DNA of 64,000 bases, from IMG/VR virus record IMGVR_UViG_3300030419_007002, positions 1 through 64,000 of that record. One strand, written 5' to 3'. The notes beneath the pieces are model-generated. The model ran no database searches and had not been told where the DNA came from. It worked only from the letters and a program-made list of their open reading frames with translations. Of this stretch, positions 41,033 to 50,204 are shown piece after piece. Each line of letters begins with the position of its first letter. The stretch's first letter is position 1. This DNA comes from a virus. A program made the translations under genes and the position numbers.

Positions 41033-41480
41033 AGTCAAGGATTGCAAGCTGGGCATGGGAGTATCCGTGCATAACTATGTAAATGTTTATGGTTGCGAAA
41101 TCGGCGGGAACACTACTTTAGGATCATATGTAGAAGTGCAAAAGAACGCCAAGATAGGTAAAAATTGTAAAATTTCTAGTCATTCATTTGTGTGTGAGGG
41201 CGTGGAAATAGAAGATGAAGTTTTTGTAGGCCACGGAGTTATGTTTATTAACGATAAAAAACCAAAAGCCTGTAATGTCGACGGATCCAAGCAAAGGGAT
41301 GGCGATTGGAAGCTAGAGAAAACCATCGTAAGGAAAGGAGCATCGATAGGATCAAACGCAACTATTTTATGTGGCATAGAGATAGGCGAAAGCGCAGTGG
41401 TAGGCGCTGGGTCAGTAGTAACAAAAGACGTGCCCCCTAATTCTATCGTTTATGGAAATCCAGCGAAAACTAAACAATGA
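41022..41480 (+). CDS. Left-handed beta-helix N-acetyltransferase, WbpD/WlbB-like
   Basis: A 152-residue hexapeptide-repeat enzyme. VHNYVNVYGCEIGGNTTLGSYVEVQKNAKIGKNCKISSHSFVCEGVEIEDEVFVGHGVMFIND matches UDP-2-acetamido-3-amino-glucuronate N-acetyltransferases closely, including the catalytic Asn/His region; the end GAGSVVTKDVPPNSIVYGNPAK is standard. It uses acetyl-CoA to make the 2,3-diacetamido sugar. It is slightly shorter than bacterial WbpD. Confidence 0.85.
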   Translation: MYSRVKDCKLGMGVSVHNYVNVYGCEIGGNTTLGSYVEVQKNAKIGKNCKISSHSFVCEGVEIEDEVFVGHGVMFINDKKPKACNVDGSKQRDGDWKLEKTIVRKGASIGSNATILCGIEIGESAVVGAGSVVTKDVPPNSIVYGNPAKTKQ

Positions 41481-42766
41481 AAATACAATTCATAAATCAT
41501 GCTAGCGTAATTTTTAAATGCGGCGAAACAAAAATTCTAACTGACCCTTGGTACTGTGGACACCCTTTTAATAACGGGTGGAGCCTGTTGGTAGAAAAAG
41601 ATATAGATATCAATAAATTAGATTTTAATTATCTTTGGTATTCTCACGAGCACCCAGATCATTTCAGCATAGCTGATATAAAAAAAATTAACGAAGATCG
41701 CAAAAAAGAAATAACCATCCTTTTCCAAAAAACTCCAGACCAAAAAGTTAAAGGCTTCTGTGAGAAGCTGGGGTTTAAAGTAAAAGAATTAGAGCCACTG
41801 AAGGAATACGAATTAGAAGGGGGTGTAAAAATAATCTGCGGCATAGAAGGCGGATTTGATTCTTGGATTTCAGTTAGTCACGAAGATAAAACAGCCCTAA
41901 ATATTAATGATTGCAGGGTAGAAAACGAAGAAGAGCTAGATGAAGTTAAAAACCTTGTCGGAAAAATTGATGTTTTGTTAACGCAATTTAGTTGGGCTAA
42001 TTGGGTAGGCAATAGCGGTGATGAAAAAGCTATTGAAACATCCAAGGGGATGGTATACCATAGGGTAGATAATCAAATTAAATTTTTAAAACCGAAATAT
42101 ATTATACCCTTTGCTAGCTTTACTTGGTTTTCTCATGAAGAAAACTATTTTTGTAATCACAATGCAATAACGGTAGAAGAATTCGTGGAAAGATACCCCG
42201 ACGAGAATATGATTACGATGTACCTCGAAGATGAATGGGAGGTCGGAGAAGACAGGGATTGCGCAGATTCCATATCTAAATGGATGAAAGCAATATCCCA
42301 GAACAGAACCCCCAAACACACGAGCTATACCGTACCAATAGAAGACCTATTAGACTCATTTAAAGAAATGAAATCTAAATTGCAAAAAGACAATGACTGG
42401 CAATCTATAATTGAGCTACATGAATCAGGAAATCTAGAAGACTGCATAGTTCACCTTACGGATACGGACCAAAATTTTATATTTAACATAGTTAAAGAAG
42501 CATTAACAGAAACCCAAGAACCTCACGACATAGAAATGGGAAGCGAATCTTTTCATTACTTAATGAAGCATGCTTGGGGAAGGGGGACGTTAATGATCAA
42601 CGGCAGGTTTCAAGCTAATTACGAAACCTTATATAGATTTTTAAGGCAAACCCACATATATTACGGCAACAATATAGGAAAAAGTTTCCCGAAAGACATA
42701 AGCCCAGAACAGATAATTAACCCTAAATGTTTTGTCTTCGAAACGATAGGGGAAATGAATAATTGA
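41477..42766 (+). CDS. Metallo-beta-lactamase-fold hydrolase
   Basis: A 429-residue protein. INHASVIFKCGETKILTDPWYCG and LWYSHEHPDHFS (H-x-H-x-D-H) establish the MBL fold; the remaining ligands lie in LLTQFSWANW and the later PFASFTWFSHEE. It resembles the lactamase-like part of CMP-N-acetylneuraminate hydroxylase-type and UlaG-like proteins found in surface-sugar clusters, without a visible Rieske Cys-His motif. It sits between acetyltransferase and aminotransferase genes; substrate unknown. Confidence 0.75.
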   Translation: MKIQFINHASVIFKCGETKILTDPWYCGHPFNNGWSLLVEKDIDINKLDFNYLWYSHEHPDHFSIADIKKINEDRKKEITILFQKTPDQKVKGFCEKLGFKVKELEPLKEYELEGGVKIICGIEGGFDSWISVSHEDKTALNINDCRVENEEELDEVKNLVGKIDVLLTQFSWANWVGNSGDEKAIETSKGMVYHRVDNQIKFLKPKYIIPFASFTWFSHEENYFCNHNAITVEEFVERYPDENMITMYLEDEWEVGEDRDCADSISKWMKAISQNRTPKHTSYTVPIEDLLDSFKEMKSKLQKDNDWQSIIELHESGNLEDCIVHLTDTDQNFIFNIVKEALTETQEPHDIEMGSESFHYLMKHAWGRGTLMINGRFQANYETLYRFLRQTHIYYGNNIGKSFPKDISPEQIINPKCFVFETIGEMNN

Positions 42767-42767
42767 A

Positions 42768-43865
42768 ATGAAAGTAAAATTCTTAGATTTATCAAAGCAA
42801 AATAAAGTTTTTAAAAGCGATTTCCTTAAGGAAGTTTCCGACATAGTGGATTCAGGGGCATACGTTTCCGGAAAAAGAGTTGAAAAGTTTGAGCAGGCGT
42901 TTGCTGAATATTGTGACTCGAAGTATTGCGTAGCTACTAGCAGTGGAACCTCAGCCTTACACGCGGCTCTTTCCTGCTTCGACCTAGAGGGGGACGTAGT
43001 AACTCCACCTAATAGCTTTATAGCCACAAGCGAGGCAGTTTCTTACTGCGATAAATTAAAACATAAATTCGTAGATGTAGATAAAAGTGGGTGCATGGAC
43101 CCCAAAAAAACTGAAAAACTAATAGGAGAGAAAGAAACTAAACTCATTTTACCCGTAAGCCTTTACGGAAACCCATGCGATCTGATAGAGTACTCGAGGC
43201 TTTGTCAGCAACATAAAAAATTCTTAATACATGACGCTGCACAAGCTCATGGAGCAGAGGTGATGAATACGCCGATCTCTTGGTTTTCAATTGCTACGTG
43301 CTTCAGTTTTTATCCCGGTAAAAATTTAGGGACAGCAGGGGAAGGCGGCGCAGTTGTCACCAACTCTCGCCAAGCCTATGAATACATGAAGGCTTTCGTC
43401 AATCACGGACAAATTGAAAAATACAAACACGAAATAGTAGGTAACAATTACAGGATGAGTGAAATAGAAGCGGCAGCTTTGAATATAAAACTAAACTACA
43501 TAGACGAGTGGACAGATCAAAGGATTGAAGCAGCCGAAAGGTATATCAATAACTTTTCCGGACACAAGAAAATAGGCCTAATCAAAACAAATCCACAGAA
43601 CAAATGCGTATATCATTTATTTCCAGTTTTCGTTTCTAATAGAGACAAAATTATCAAGAAGCTAAATGACAAAGGTGTCCAGACGGGAATACATTACCCT
43701 ATACCCATCCACATGCAAGGAGCATACCAGAGCCTAGGTCACAAAAAAGGTGACTTCCCAGAATCAGAGAGGCAAGCTAGAAGAGAAATAAGCCTGCCTA
43801 TTTACCCCGGAATAACCAACCAGCAGATAGATTACGTATCTGAATCCCTAATCGATTCATTATGA
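42768..43865 (+). CDS. DegT/DnrJ/EryC1 aminotransferase, WbpE/WlbC-like
   Basis: A 365-residue PLP enzyme. ATSSGTSALHAAL, PNSFIATSEAV, DAAQAHGAE (PLP-binding Asp and Gln), CFSFYPGKNLGTAGEGG with the Schiff-base Lys, and NYRMSEIEAA, then the ending HYPIPIHMQGAYQ. In WlbC/WbpE the enzyme puts an amino group at C3 of UDP-3-keto-GlcNAcA. Full-length and likely active. Confidence 0.93.
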   Translation: MKVKFLDLSKQNKVFKSDFLKEVSDIVDSGAYVSGKRVEKFEQAFAEYCDSKYCVATSSGTSALHAALSCFDLEGDVVTPPNSFIATSEAVSYCDKLKHKFVDVDKSGCMDPKKTEKLIGEKETKLILPVSLYGNPCDLIEYSRLCQQHKKFLIHDAAQAHGAEVMNTPISWFSIATCFSFYPGKNLGTAGEGGAVVTNSRQAYEYMKAFVNHGQIEKYKHEIVGNNYRMSEIEAAALNIKLNYIDEWTDQRIEAAERYINNFSGHKKIGLIKTNPQNKCVYHLFPVFVSNRDKIIKKLNDKGVQTGIHYPIPIHMQGAYQSLGHKKGDFPESERQARREISLPIYPGITNQQIDYVSESLIDSL

Positions 43866-44764
43866 AGATAAAAACTTTCGGATATAAAAAAACCTCAGAG
43901 AACTACTTGCACTTACTTGAAGAAGAGTGGCTCAAAATGGGGCACGAAATTTTTTACGATGACGATACCTCTTCTGATTACGACTTCATTTTCAACATAG
44001 ATAGATCTCAGTTAGACCTAGCTTATTCAGAGTCCATAAAACGGAACAAGCCTCTACATTGTTTAATTTTAGATTTGTCTTATGGGTTTTTTAATGGGCA
44101 ATTTAACATTTACGACCCCTCTCTCGTAGAAAAAGAAAGTCGAATATATAAACACTGCGCTTCATTAATGGCGATCTCGAAGGAGACGGGGAGGGTACTA
44201 GAAAAGCTTACCGGACTTAGGGCTAACCACGTTGGAATACCCGCGCTTTCTTGTGATAAGTTTTATGAAGAAAGGGATAGGGGTGAATACATATATTTCT
44301 TTGGCAGACCCCTAGATCCAATTAAAAATATAACTACTGTTTTAAAAGCCATAAACGGCACAGGAGTTGAGCTTTACGTATCCGGAGAGCCATGCCCGCA
44401 AGAACTATTCACCTCTATCGCTCCAGACGTTAAAATAAAAAACTTTGGCTGGCTAGATAGGCAGGGGGTCAATGAACTAATAAAACAAGCCAGACTGCTG
44501 ATAGCCCCAGAGCTCTATGGTGGACTAGGCATGCAGCCAATAGAGGGCGCACTAATGGGAACACCGTGCCTAAGCGCTGATATACCAATAAAAAGGGAGG
44601 TGTGGGGAGACACGCTACCCCTCTACGAACCCCAAGACCACGAAGACTGTAGAGAAAAAATAATAAATTTTGATCAAGGATCTATCGATATGACAAAGGC
44701 AGCAGAGATAGCTGAATGGTACCTACCTAATAGAGTAGCAGAAAGGATACTTAATAATATATGA
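43862..44764 (+). CDS. Glycosyltransferase (GT4-like)
   Basis: A 300-residue GT-B enzyme, shorter than usual because the N-terminal domain is reduced. YIYFFGRPLDPIKNITTVLKAI starts the donor domain; RLLIAPELYGGLGMQPIEGALMGTPCLSADIPIKREV carries the E-x-x-x-x-x-G-x-P-x-x-E-like nucleotide-sugar motif. 4-base overlaps at both ends. Confidence 0.8.
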   Translation: MKIKTFGYKKTSENYLHLLEEEWLKMGHEIFYDDDTSSDYDFIFNIDRSQLDLAYSESIKRNKPLHCLILDLSYGFFNGQFNIYDPSLVEKESRIYKHCASLMAISKETGRVLEKLTGLRANHVGIPALSCDKFYEERDRGEYIYFFGRPLDPIKNITTVLKAINGTGVELYVSGEPCPQELFTSIAPDVKIKNFGWLDRQGVNELIKQARLLIAPELYGGLGMQPIEGALMGTPCLSADIPIKREVWGDTLPLYEPQDHEDCREKIINFDQGSIDMTKAAEIAEWYLPNRVAERILNNI

Positions 44765-45522
44765 AAATAGGCATTATATCCGCAGCGTATAATTGTGGTG
44801 AATACATTGATGAAGTTCTAGCTCCTTGGGTAGAGCTTAAAAAAGAGCACGATATATTTATTAGCATGATACATGTGTGCTTCAAAGAAAATCAAGAATT
44901 AGGCCTGTCGCCTAAATCAGAAGACAATACAGAAGAATTGTTGCAGCTTGCCCTAAGTGAATCAAAAATAGACTATTACGAATCTACGACAGAACCCCTT
45001 ACAGAACCAGAGGCAAGGACTATATGCTTAAATAATGTTAAAAAACATGACATAGATTATCTTTGGCTCTTGGGCTTAGACGAAATATATACGACCGAAG
45101 AAATAAAAAAAATAATTAATTTTGTAGAATTTAATAAGTTCATATCTTGGTTTAGCATAAACTTTAAAAATTATTTATTCGAGAATAATACTTGGATAGA
45201 TGGGTTCTCTCCCCCTAGAATCTTTAACGCAAGATGTAATGACGGTATTAAGCAGCTTTATTACGATGACGATGTCGTTTATAATGATGGGGCAGACTAT
45301 AAAGCGCTTTCTAATTTAGAGATACCCAGAGGGATAGCTCATGTCAAGCACATGACTTGGCTAAATAATGAAACCAGCAGGAGAAAATGTGAATACCAGA
45401 AATCTAGGTGGGGAGAAGATTTTTGTAGCTACCTTTGGGACTACGACAAAAAAGAATTAAAATTCAATGAAAACTACTACAAGCTCCACAACAAACAAAA
45501 GCCAAAATTAAATTATGATTGA
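44761..45522 (+). CDS. GT2-like glycosyltransferase
   Basis: A 253-residue protein: IGIISAAYNCGEYIDEVLAPW, then YLWLLGLDEIYTTEEI, where L-D-E is the probable metal site, and a C-terminal KHMTWLNNETSRRKCEYQK. Resembles short GT-A enzymes that read as glycan-specific transferases. Overlaps the next gene by 8 bases. Confidence 0.65.
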   Translation: MKIGIISAAYNCGEYIDEVLAPWVELKKEHDIFISMIHVCFKENQELGLSPKSEDNTEELLQLALSESKIDYYESTTEPLTEPEARTICLNNVKKHDIDYLWLLGLDEIYTTEEIKKIINFVEFNKFISWFSINFKNYLFENNTWIDGFSPPRIFNARCNDGIKQLYYDDDVVYNDGADYKALSNLEIPRGIAHVKHMTWLNNETSRRKCEYQKSRWGEDFCSYLWDYDKKELKFNENYYKLHNKQKPKLNYD

Positions 45523-46456
45523 TAAACCCAAGCTATGGTTATGCGGAATAACCCAAGACAGAGAAAAGGATGTGGAAGAAATGACTCGGCCAGAAGTCAT
45601 GGAGCACTTTGATGGATTAGTTTTTACGGATGGTTATTCAAAAGACGAAACTTATAGTATTCTTAACGAAAGAAAAAAAGAAGGAAAGATCGCTCGAAGA
45701 AAATGGACCAATGACCACGATTACCAAATGAACGAGTTCATGAGATGCGGAGCAATGAGTAACGGAGATTGGTTTGTTTTATTAGATTCGCCAGATAGAG
45801 TAAACCTAGATTGGGCAGCTGGCCTAAGGGAAGAAATAGAAAAGCTAGAAGAAGAATCGGTAGGAGCCGTAAACATGGACAGCAAAATACATCTAGCAAA
45901 ATATTTTGACCACATGTATTACGCCCCGAATCCTCACTGGGGCCTGCAAGGGGTCGTAAACAAAGTAGCATTTTACGACAAAGACCAGAAAGAGCAATGC
46001 ATAGAAAGTAAAAGGTTTGATAATCCAGTAAAATCAGCTTTAGTTCATCCCGTAAAATACTATTACGTATACGGAAGATCAAATCATTGCCAATTGCTTT
46101 ACGGAAGATTTGGTGCAGAAGCAGTCAACTTCCACGAAGCTAATAGGTTAAGGTTCAGATTGCATTGCGAAAAAATCTTAGGGCTAGACATCTCCACGTT
46201 AGATTCTCTAGAAGAATTCTATAGGAAGGGAGATTTTAGCGACGAATTCATAGATGCCGTGGAGCTAGAAGTAAACTTAAAAGATTACTTCAGATACAAA
46301 ATACTAGAACAAGACTTCGTAGAAGAGATAGATAAAAATAGAATTAATTGGAGTTTTAGACTATACTTAGATAGTGGAGACGCTAAACAAGAATCTACCG
46401 ATTATAAGGGCCCGATAAATCAATACCTAGAACAGGTAGGACAACCAGAAGAATGA
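45515..46456 (+). CDS. GT2-like protein
   Basis: A 313-residue protein: LWLCGITQDREKDVEEMTR, FDGLVFTDGYSKDETY, GDWFVLLDSPDRVN (aspartates at the GT-A metal position), NFHEANRLRFRLHCEKILG. Related to the preceding gene in style; it might transfer a sugar or be a catalytically relaxed partner. Overlaps gmd by 4 bases. Confidence 0.6.
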   Translation: MIDKPKLWLCGITQDREKDVEEMTRPEVMEHFDGLVFTDGYSKDETYSILNERKKEGKIARRKWTNDHDYQMNEFMRCGAMSNGDWFVLLDSPDRVNLDWAAGLREEIEKLEEESVGAVNMDSKIHLAKYFDHMYYAPNPHWGLQGVVNKVAFYDKDQKEQCIESKRFDNPVKSALVHPVKYYYVYGRSNHCQLLYGRFGAEAVNFHEANRLRFRLHCEKILGLDISTLDSLEEFYRKGDFSDEFIDAVELEVNLKDYFRYKILEQDFVEEIDKNRINWSFRLYLDSGDAKQESTDYKGPINQYLEQVGQPEE

Positions 46457-47517
46457 AAAAAGTATTAGTTACAGGAATCCTAGGGCAGGATGGCGCTAAC
46501 ATGGCGGAGTTTTTACTATTTGAAAACGAAGAGCCAGTCCAAGTCTATGGAATGATGCGCAGAAGCTCTATACCTAATTTTACAAACACAGATAAATTTA
46601 GATATCATGAAAATTTTGAGTTTGTGCATGGTGATCTTTCTGATGACGTCAGTCTCGATAACCTAGTAAAAAAAATTCAACCAGACTACTTCGTTAACTT
46701 CGCAGCAAACTCTTTTGTTGGTTGTTCTTGGGATATGCCAGAGCAAGTCATGGATGTTAACACCCTTGGCGTCCTTAGGTGCTTGGAGTCTATACGTAAG
46801 TTCAAGCCAGATTGTAAATTTTACAGCGCAGGAAGTAGCGAAGAATGGGGGGACGTAGACTATTCACCCCAAGACATAAAGCACCCCATAAAACCCAGAA
46901 GCCCCTACGGAGCGTCAAAAGCAGCAGCTAGACATTTAGTAAAAGTTTACAGAGAATCGCACAATCTTTACGCAGTTCACGGAATACTCTTCAATCACGA
47001 AGGGACCAAGAGGGGGGAGGAGTTTGTTACTAGAAAAATAACGAAAGCAGTTGCAAAAATATATAACCAGAAACGGATTGGGCAAAAAATTACACCAGTT
47101 GAGCTTGGAAACCTAGACGCTAAACGCGACTGGAGCGATAGTAAGGATTTTGTGAAAGGGGTATGGCTAATGCTTAACCAAGAATCCCCCAAAGACTATA
47201 TATTGTCGAGCGGAGAAACGCACTCTATAAGGGAATTTGTAGAGCTAGCCTTCAAGGAGGCAGGAATAGAAGGTCAATGGAAAGGCGAGGGGGTGGAAGA
47301 AACTTACAATCTTAAAGATTCTGATCCTAGTCGATATTCTTCGGGAGAAACATTATTAAAAATAAATAAAAAATTTTACAGACCAGCAGAAGTAGACCTC
47401 TTATTAGGAGACTCCAGCCCCATAAGAGAAGAATTAGGCTGGAAACCAGAAATTTCATTTGACAATCTAGTAGCAAGTATGGTACAATATGATATTGGAT
47501 TGTTAGATGGCAAATAA
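46453..47517 (+). CDS. gmd: GDP-mannose 4,6-dehydratase-like enzyme
   Basis: A 354-residue short-chain dehydrogenase. VLVTGILGQDGANMAEFLL cofactor loop, MMRRSSIPNF, HGDLSDDVSL, FAANSFVGCSWDMPEQVMDVNTLGVLRCLE, SAGSSEEWGD (catalytic Ser/Glu), SPYGASKAAARHLV (Tyr-x-x-x-Lys), FNHEGTKRGEEFVTRKI. It makes GDP-4-keto-6-deoxymannose, precursor of fucose, rhamnose or perosamine, drawing on mannose-1-phosphate from the gene at 10557. No GMER or RmlD-like partner is seen. Confidence 0.93.
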   Translation: MKKVLVTGILGQDGANMAEFLLFENEEPVQVYGMMRRSSIPNFTNTDKFRYHENFEFVHGDLSDDVSLDNLVKKIQPDYFVNFAANSFVGCSWDMPEQVMDVNTLGVLRCLESIRKFKPDCKFYSAGSSEEWGDVDYSPQDIKHPIKPRSPYGASKAAARHLVKVYRESHNLYAVHGILFNHEGTKRGEEFVTRKITKAVAKIYNQKRIGQKITPVELGNLDAKRDWSDSKDFVKGVWLMLNQESPKDYILSSGETHSIREFVELAFKEAGIEGQWKGEGVEETYNLKDSDPSRYSSGETLLKINKKFYRPAEVDLLLGDSSPIREELGWKPEISFDNLVASMVQYDIGLLDGK

Positions 47518-47881
47518 GACGGATCATAATAAATGTAAAATGATTGTATCCAAGCTCGTCTCTCAGACGAGATGGGATGGCTCTAAAAATCCCATTAGTT
47601 GGCCTAAAGAAATCAAAATAGCCAAACAGTTAATTAAAAAGTTTCCACAAGAAAAGTTTTGGAAAACTTTATTTATAGAAGAAAAACCCACTTCCTTGTC
47701 TTGGTTTTTGACCACGGAAGGTAACATAATTTTATGTCAGCACAACCTGAAAACAAACAAAAAAGAAACCACGGGGCTAGCTAAAATAGCTGAAGTAAAA
47801 ATGAACTCCACCAAGCTAGGTGAAGACAAAAACGTGTCGCTACCCCCGACAAACATTATGGAATTCATGAAGGATGACTAA
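47507..47881 (+). CDS. Hypothetical protein (124 aa)
   Basis: Basic at the start (MANKTDHNKCKMIVSKLVSQ), then FWKTLFIEEKPTSLSWFLTTEGNIILCQHNL; the layout resembles small proteins next to phage recombinases, but no family is recognised. It overlaps gmd by 11 and the recombinase by 8 bases, so it is part of a tightly coupled run. Confidence 0.6.
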   Translation: MANKTDHNKCKMIVSKLVSQTRWDGSKNPISWPKEIKIAKQLIKKFPQEKFWKTLFIEEKPTSLSWFLTTEGNIILCQHNLKTNKKETTGLAKIAEVKMNSTKLGEDKNVSLPPTNIMEFMKDD

Positions 47882-48962
47882 GAAAAAAACAGATAACGTT
47901 TCTCCCCTCCAACAGATACAAGCTTACTTGGAGCAAAACAAAGGAGATCATTACAACTTTGAAGAAGAGAGGGTATATACCGTCTCTAGCGGCAGCTTAT
48001 TATTAGATATAGAAATGGGTGGTGGAATAAAACCCGGAGTAGTAAGAGCCTCTGGAGTTACAGAGGGAGGCAAAACCTCTTGCGGCTTAGCTTTCGCCAA
48101 GAATTTCCAGAAGATGGATAACAGTATGGTTATCTATATCAAAGCAGAGGGTAGACTATCCGTAGACATGATAGAAAGAATGGGAATTGACACTAGCGAA
48201 GAAAAGTGGTTTGTTTTTAAATGTAATGTTTATGAAACTGTAATAGATTTTATGAGGCAGATGGTGAAAGATAACCCATCAGATACTCGTTATATGTTCA
48301 TCATAGACTCTATGGATGCTTTAGTCCCCAAGGGGGATCTCGAAAAAGGCGCAGACGAAGCACTCAAGGTCGGCGGCGGAGCTTTACTAAGCTCAGACTT
48401 CTTGCGCCGCATGGCGCTGGGGCTAGCGACAAGAGGTCATATATGCTACATGATTTCTCAAGTACGCAGCACAATAAAGATTAACCCATACGAAAAATCT
48501 GACCCGCAAGTCACAAACGCTTCGGGCGGAAATGCCGCGCTCCATTATAGCGATTGGATTTTAGAATTTCAGCCCAGATATTTAAAAGACCTGATCACCA
48601 CTCAGCCGAACGGCAAAGGTGATCATCTTGGACACTGGTGCAAGGTGGTTTTTAGAAAGACTCCTAACGAAAAAACTGGCGTGTCTGTTCGTTACCCTAT
48701 CCGTTACGGCAGAAAGCACGGCAAGAGCATCTGGGTTGAAAAAGAGGTTGTCGACATGATGCTTATGTGGGGAATGGCCACAGCAAAAGGTGCTTGGGTT
48801 ACAATTTCAGACGAAATAATAGAAGAAGTAAATAAAGAAACAGGGGTCGAGATTAAAAAGCAGCATCAAGGCATGGACAACTTTAGTAAATACTTCGAAG
48901 AAAACAAAGAAATAGGAAAATATTTATTTTATAAATTTAGAGAAACGCTAAAAAAATCTTAA
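47874..48962 (+). CDS. RecA/UvsX-type recombinase
   Basis: A 362-residue ATPase that coats single-stranded DNA and drives strand exchange. Walker A at residues 61-69 (GVTEGGKTS), Walker B FIIDSMDAL near 142, and MISQVRSTI with the L2 region between them and TNASGGNAALHYSDWILEF. It lacks the long C-terminal domain of bacterial RecA and is closer to phage RecA/UvsX forms. It follows the glycan cluster and precedes tRNA-Arg. Confidence 0.9.
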   Translation: MTKKKTDNVSPLQQIQAYLEQNKGDHYNFEEERVYTVSSGSLLLDIEMGGGIKPGVVRASGVTEGGKTSCGLAFAKNFQKMDNSMVIYIKAEGRLSVDMIERMGIDTSEEKWFVFKCNVYETVIDFMRQMVKDNPSDTRYMFIIDSMDALVPKGDLEKGADEALKVGGGALLSSDFLRRMALGLATRGHICYMISQVRSTIKINPYEKSDPQVTNASGGNAALHYSDWILEFQPRYLKDLITTQPNGKGDHLGHWCKVVFRKTPNEKTGVSVRYPIRYGRKHGKSIWVEKEVVDMMLMWGMATAKGAWVTISDEIIEEVNKETGVEIKKQHQGMDNFSKYFEENKEIGKYLFYKFRETLKKS

Positions 48963-48972
48963 GAAGAATTTT

Positions 48973-49049
48973 GCTCTCGTAGCTCAATTGGATAGAGCAT
49001 CTGTCTTCTAAACAGAGGGTTCTGGGTTCAAGTCCCAGCGAGAGTACCA
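48973..49049 (+). tRNA. tRNA-Arg (anticodon TCT)
   Basis: Seven-base acceptor GCTCTCG pairs with CGAGAGT (first pair is G-U), D stem GCTC/GAGC, anticodon stem TCTGT/ACAGA with loop CTTCTAA (anticodon TCT, reading AGA), five-base variable loop, T arm CTGGG-TTCAAGT-CCCAG, discriminator A, and an encoded CCA. AGA and AGG are the usual Arg codons in this AT-rich genome. The final A of CCA is the first base of the next gene's start codon. Confidence 0.95.
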
Positions 49050-50173
49050 TGAATAAAAGCGATACAAAAAAACTTAAAAATTTTTATGAATCCTTAAAGA
49101 GGGAGAAAGAGAGCTTCATAGGCTACCCAGTAAACACCTCCTTTGATTATTCCGAGCTCTTCGAGTTCCTGTCTATCCCGCTTAATAATGTGGGCGACCC
49201 ATTCTCTTCGAGTTATTACGGCCTAGACTCGAGAGAATTTGAAAGGGAGGTTTTGAATTGGTTTGCAAAACTACATAACGCTCCCCTTGATAATTATTGG
49301 GGATACGTAACCAATGGCGGAACAGAAGGAAACCTTTATGGGCTTTACCTAGCTAGAGAGTTGTACCCCAAAGGGGTTGTGTATTATTCCCAAGATACTC
49401 ACTATAGCGTAAGTAAAAACATTCGAGTATTAAATATGGAAAATGTGATGATTAAGTCCCGTCGCAATGGGGAGATGGATTATCAAGACTTTAAAGACAT
49501 GCTCTCTAGCTGGAGATCTGCACCGCCCATAATATTCGCTAACGTAGGGACGACGATGAGAGAAGCCTTTGATAGTGTATCTGAAATTAAAAAAGTCTTG
49601 AAAGAGTTAGCGATACCAGAATATTATATTCACGTAGACGCAGCGTTAGGTGGCATGACTCTTCCGTTTATTGAAGGCTCTCCCAAATTTGATTTTACAA
49701 CAGGTGTTCAAAGCATGTCTATAAGTGGACATAAGTTTATAGGTTCCCCCATGCCCTGCGGCGTAGTACTAGCCCTTAAGAGCAACGTGGGCAGGGTATC
49801 CAGAGCCGTAGAGTATGTGGGTTCACTAGATAGCACCATTAGCGGGTCAAGAAATGGATTCACTCCGATACTCCTGTGGTACGCAATTAAAAGGTATGGA
49901 TTTAATGGGTTCAAAAAAGTCGTAAGGCAATGCGTGAGAACCGCAGAGAAAGCCGTAAGGAAATTTAACGAAGCAGGTATAAAGGCTTGGAAAAATGATC
50001 ACTCTATAACAGTTATTTTCCCTAGGCCAAGCTATAAAATAAGCAAGAAATGGAAGCTTGCCGTTCAAGATGACATCGCCCACATAATTTGTATGCCTCA
50101 GGTTGATGATAAAACCATAGACTCGATAATAAAGGATATCCTAGAAGATGAGCCAAAGAAAATATTTGGATGA
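49049..50173 (+). CDS. Histidine decarboxylase-like PLP enzyme
   Basis: A 374-residue group II decarboxylase. GDPFSSSYYGLDSREFEREVLNWFAKL, GYVTNGGTEGNLYGLYLARELYPKGVVYYSQDTHYSV, IIFANVGTTMREAFD, YIHVDAALGGMTLPF (Asp binding the PLP ring) and SISGHKFIGSPMPCG with the Schiff-base Lys match the Gram-negative PLP-dependent histidine decarboxylases, which also have about 375 residues. It could make histamine or another amine. The start codon uses the last base of tRNA-Arg, so its ribosome-binding site would be inside the tRNA. Confidence 0.85.
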   Translation: MNKSDTKKLKNFYESLKREKESFIGYPVNTSFDYSELFEFLSIPLNNVGDPFSSSYYGLDSREFEREVLNWFAKLHNAPLDNYWGYVTNGGTEGNLYGLYLARELYPKGVVYYSQDTHYSVSKNIRVLNMENVMIKSRRNGEMDYQDFKDMLSSWRSAPPIIFANVGTTMREAFDSVSEIKKVLKELAIPEYYIHVDAALGGMTLPFIEGSPKFDFTTGVQSMSISGHKFIGSPMPCGVVLALKSNVGRVSRAVEYVGSLDSTISGSRNGFTPILLWYAIKRYGFNGFKKVVRQCVRTAEKAVRKFNEAGIKAWKNDHSITVIFPRPSYKISKKWKLAVQDDIAHIICMPQVDDKTIDSIIKDILEDEPKKIFG

Positions 50174-50204
50174 CCCCAATTTCCACCGTATAATTAATAG
50201 CCTC

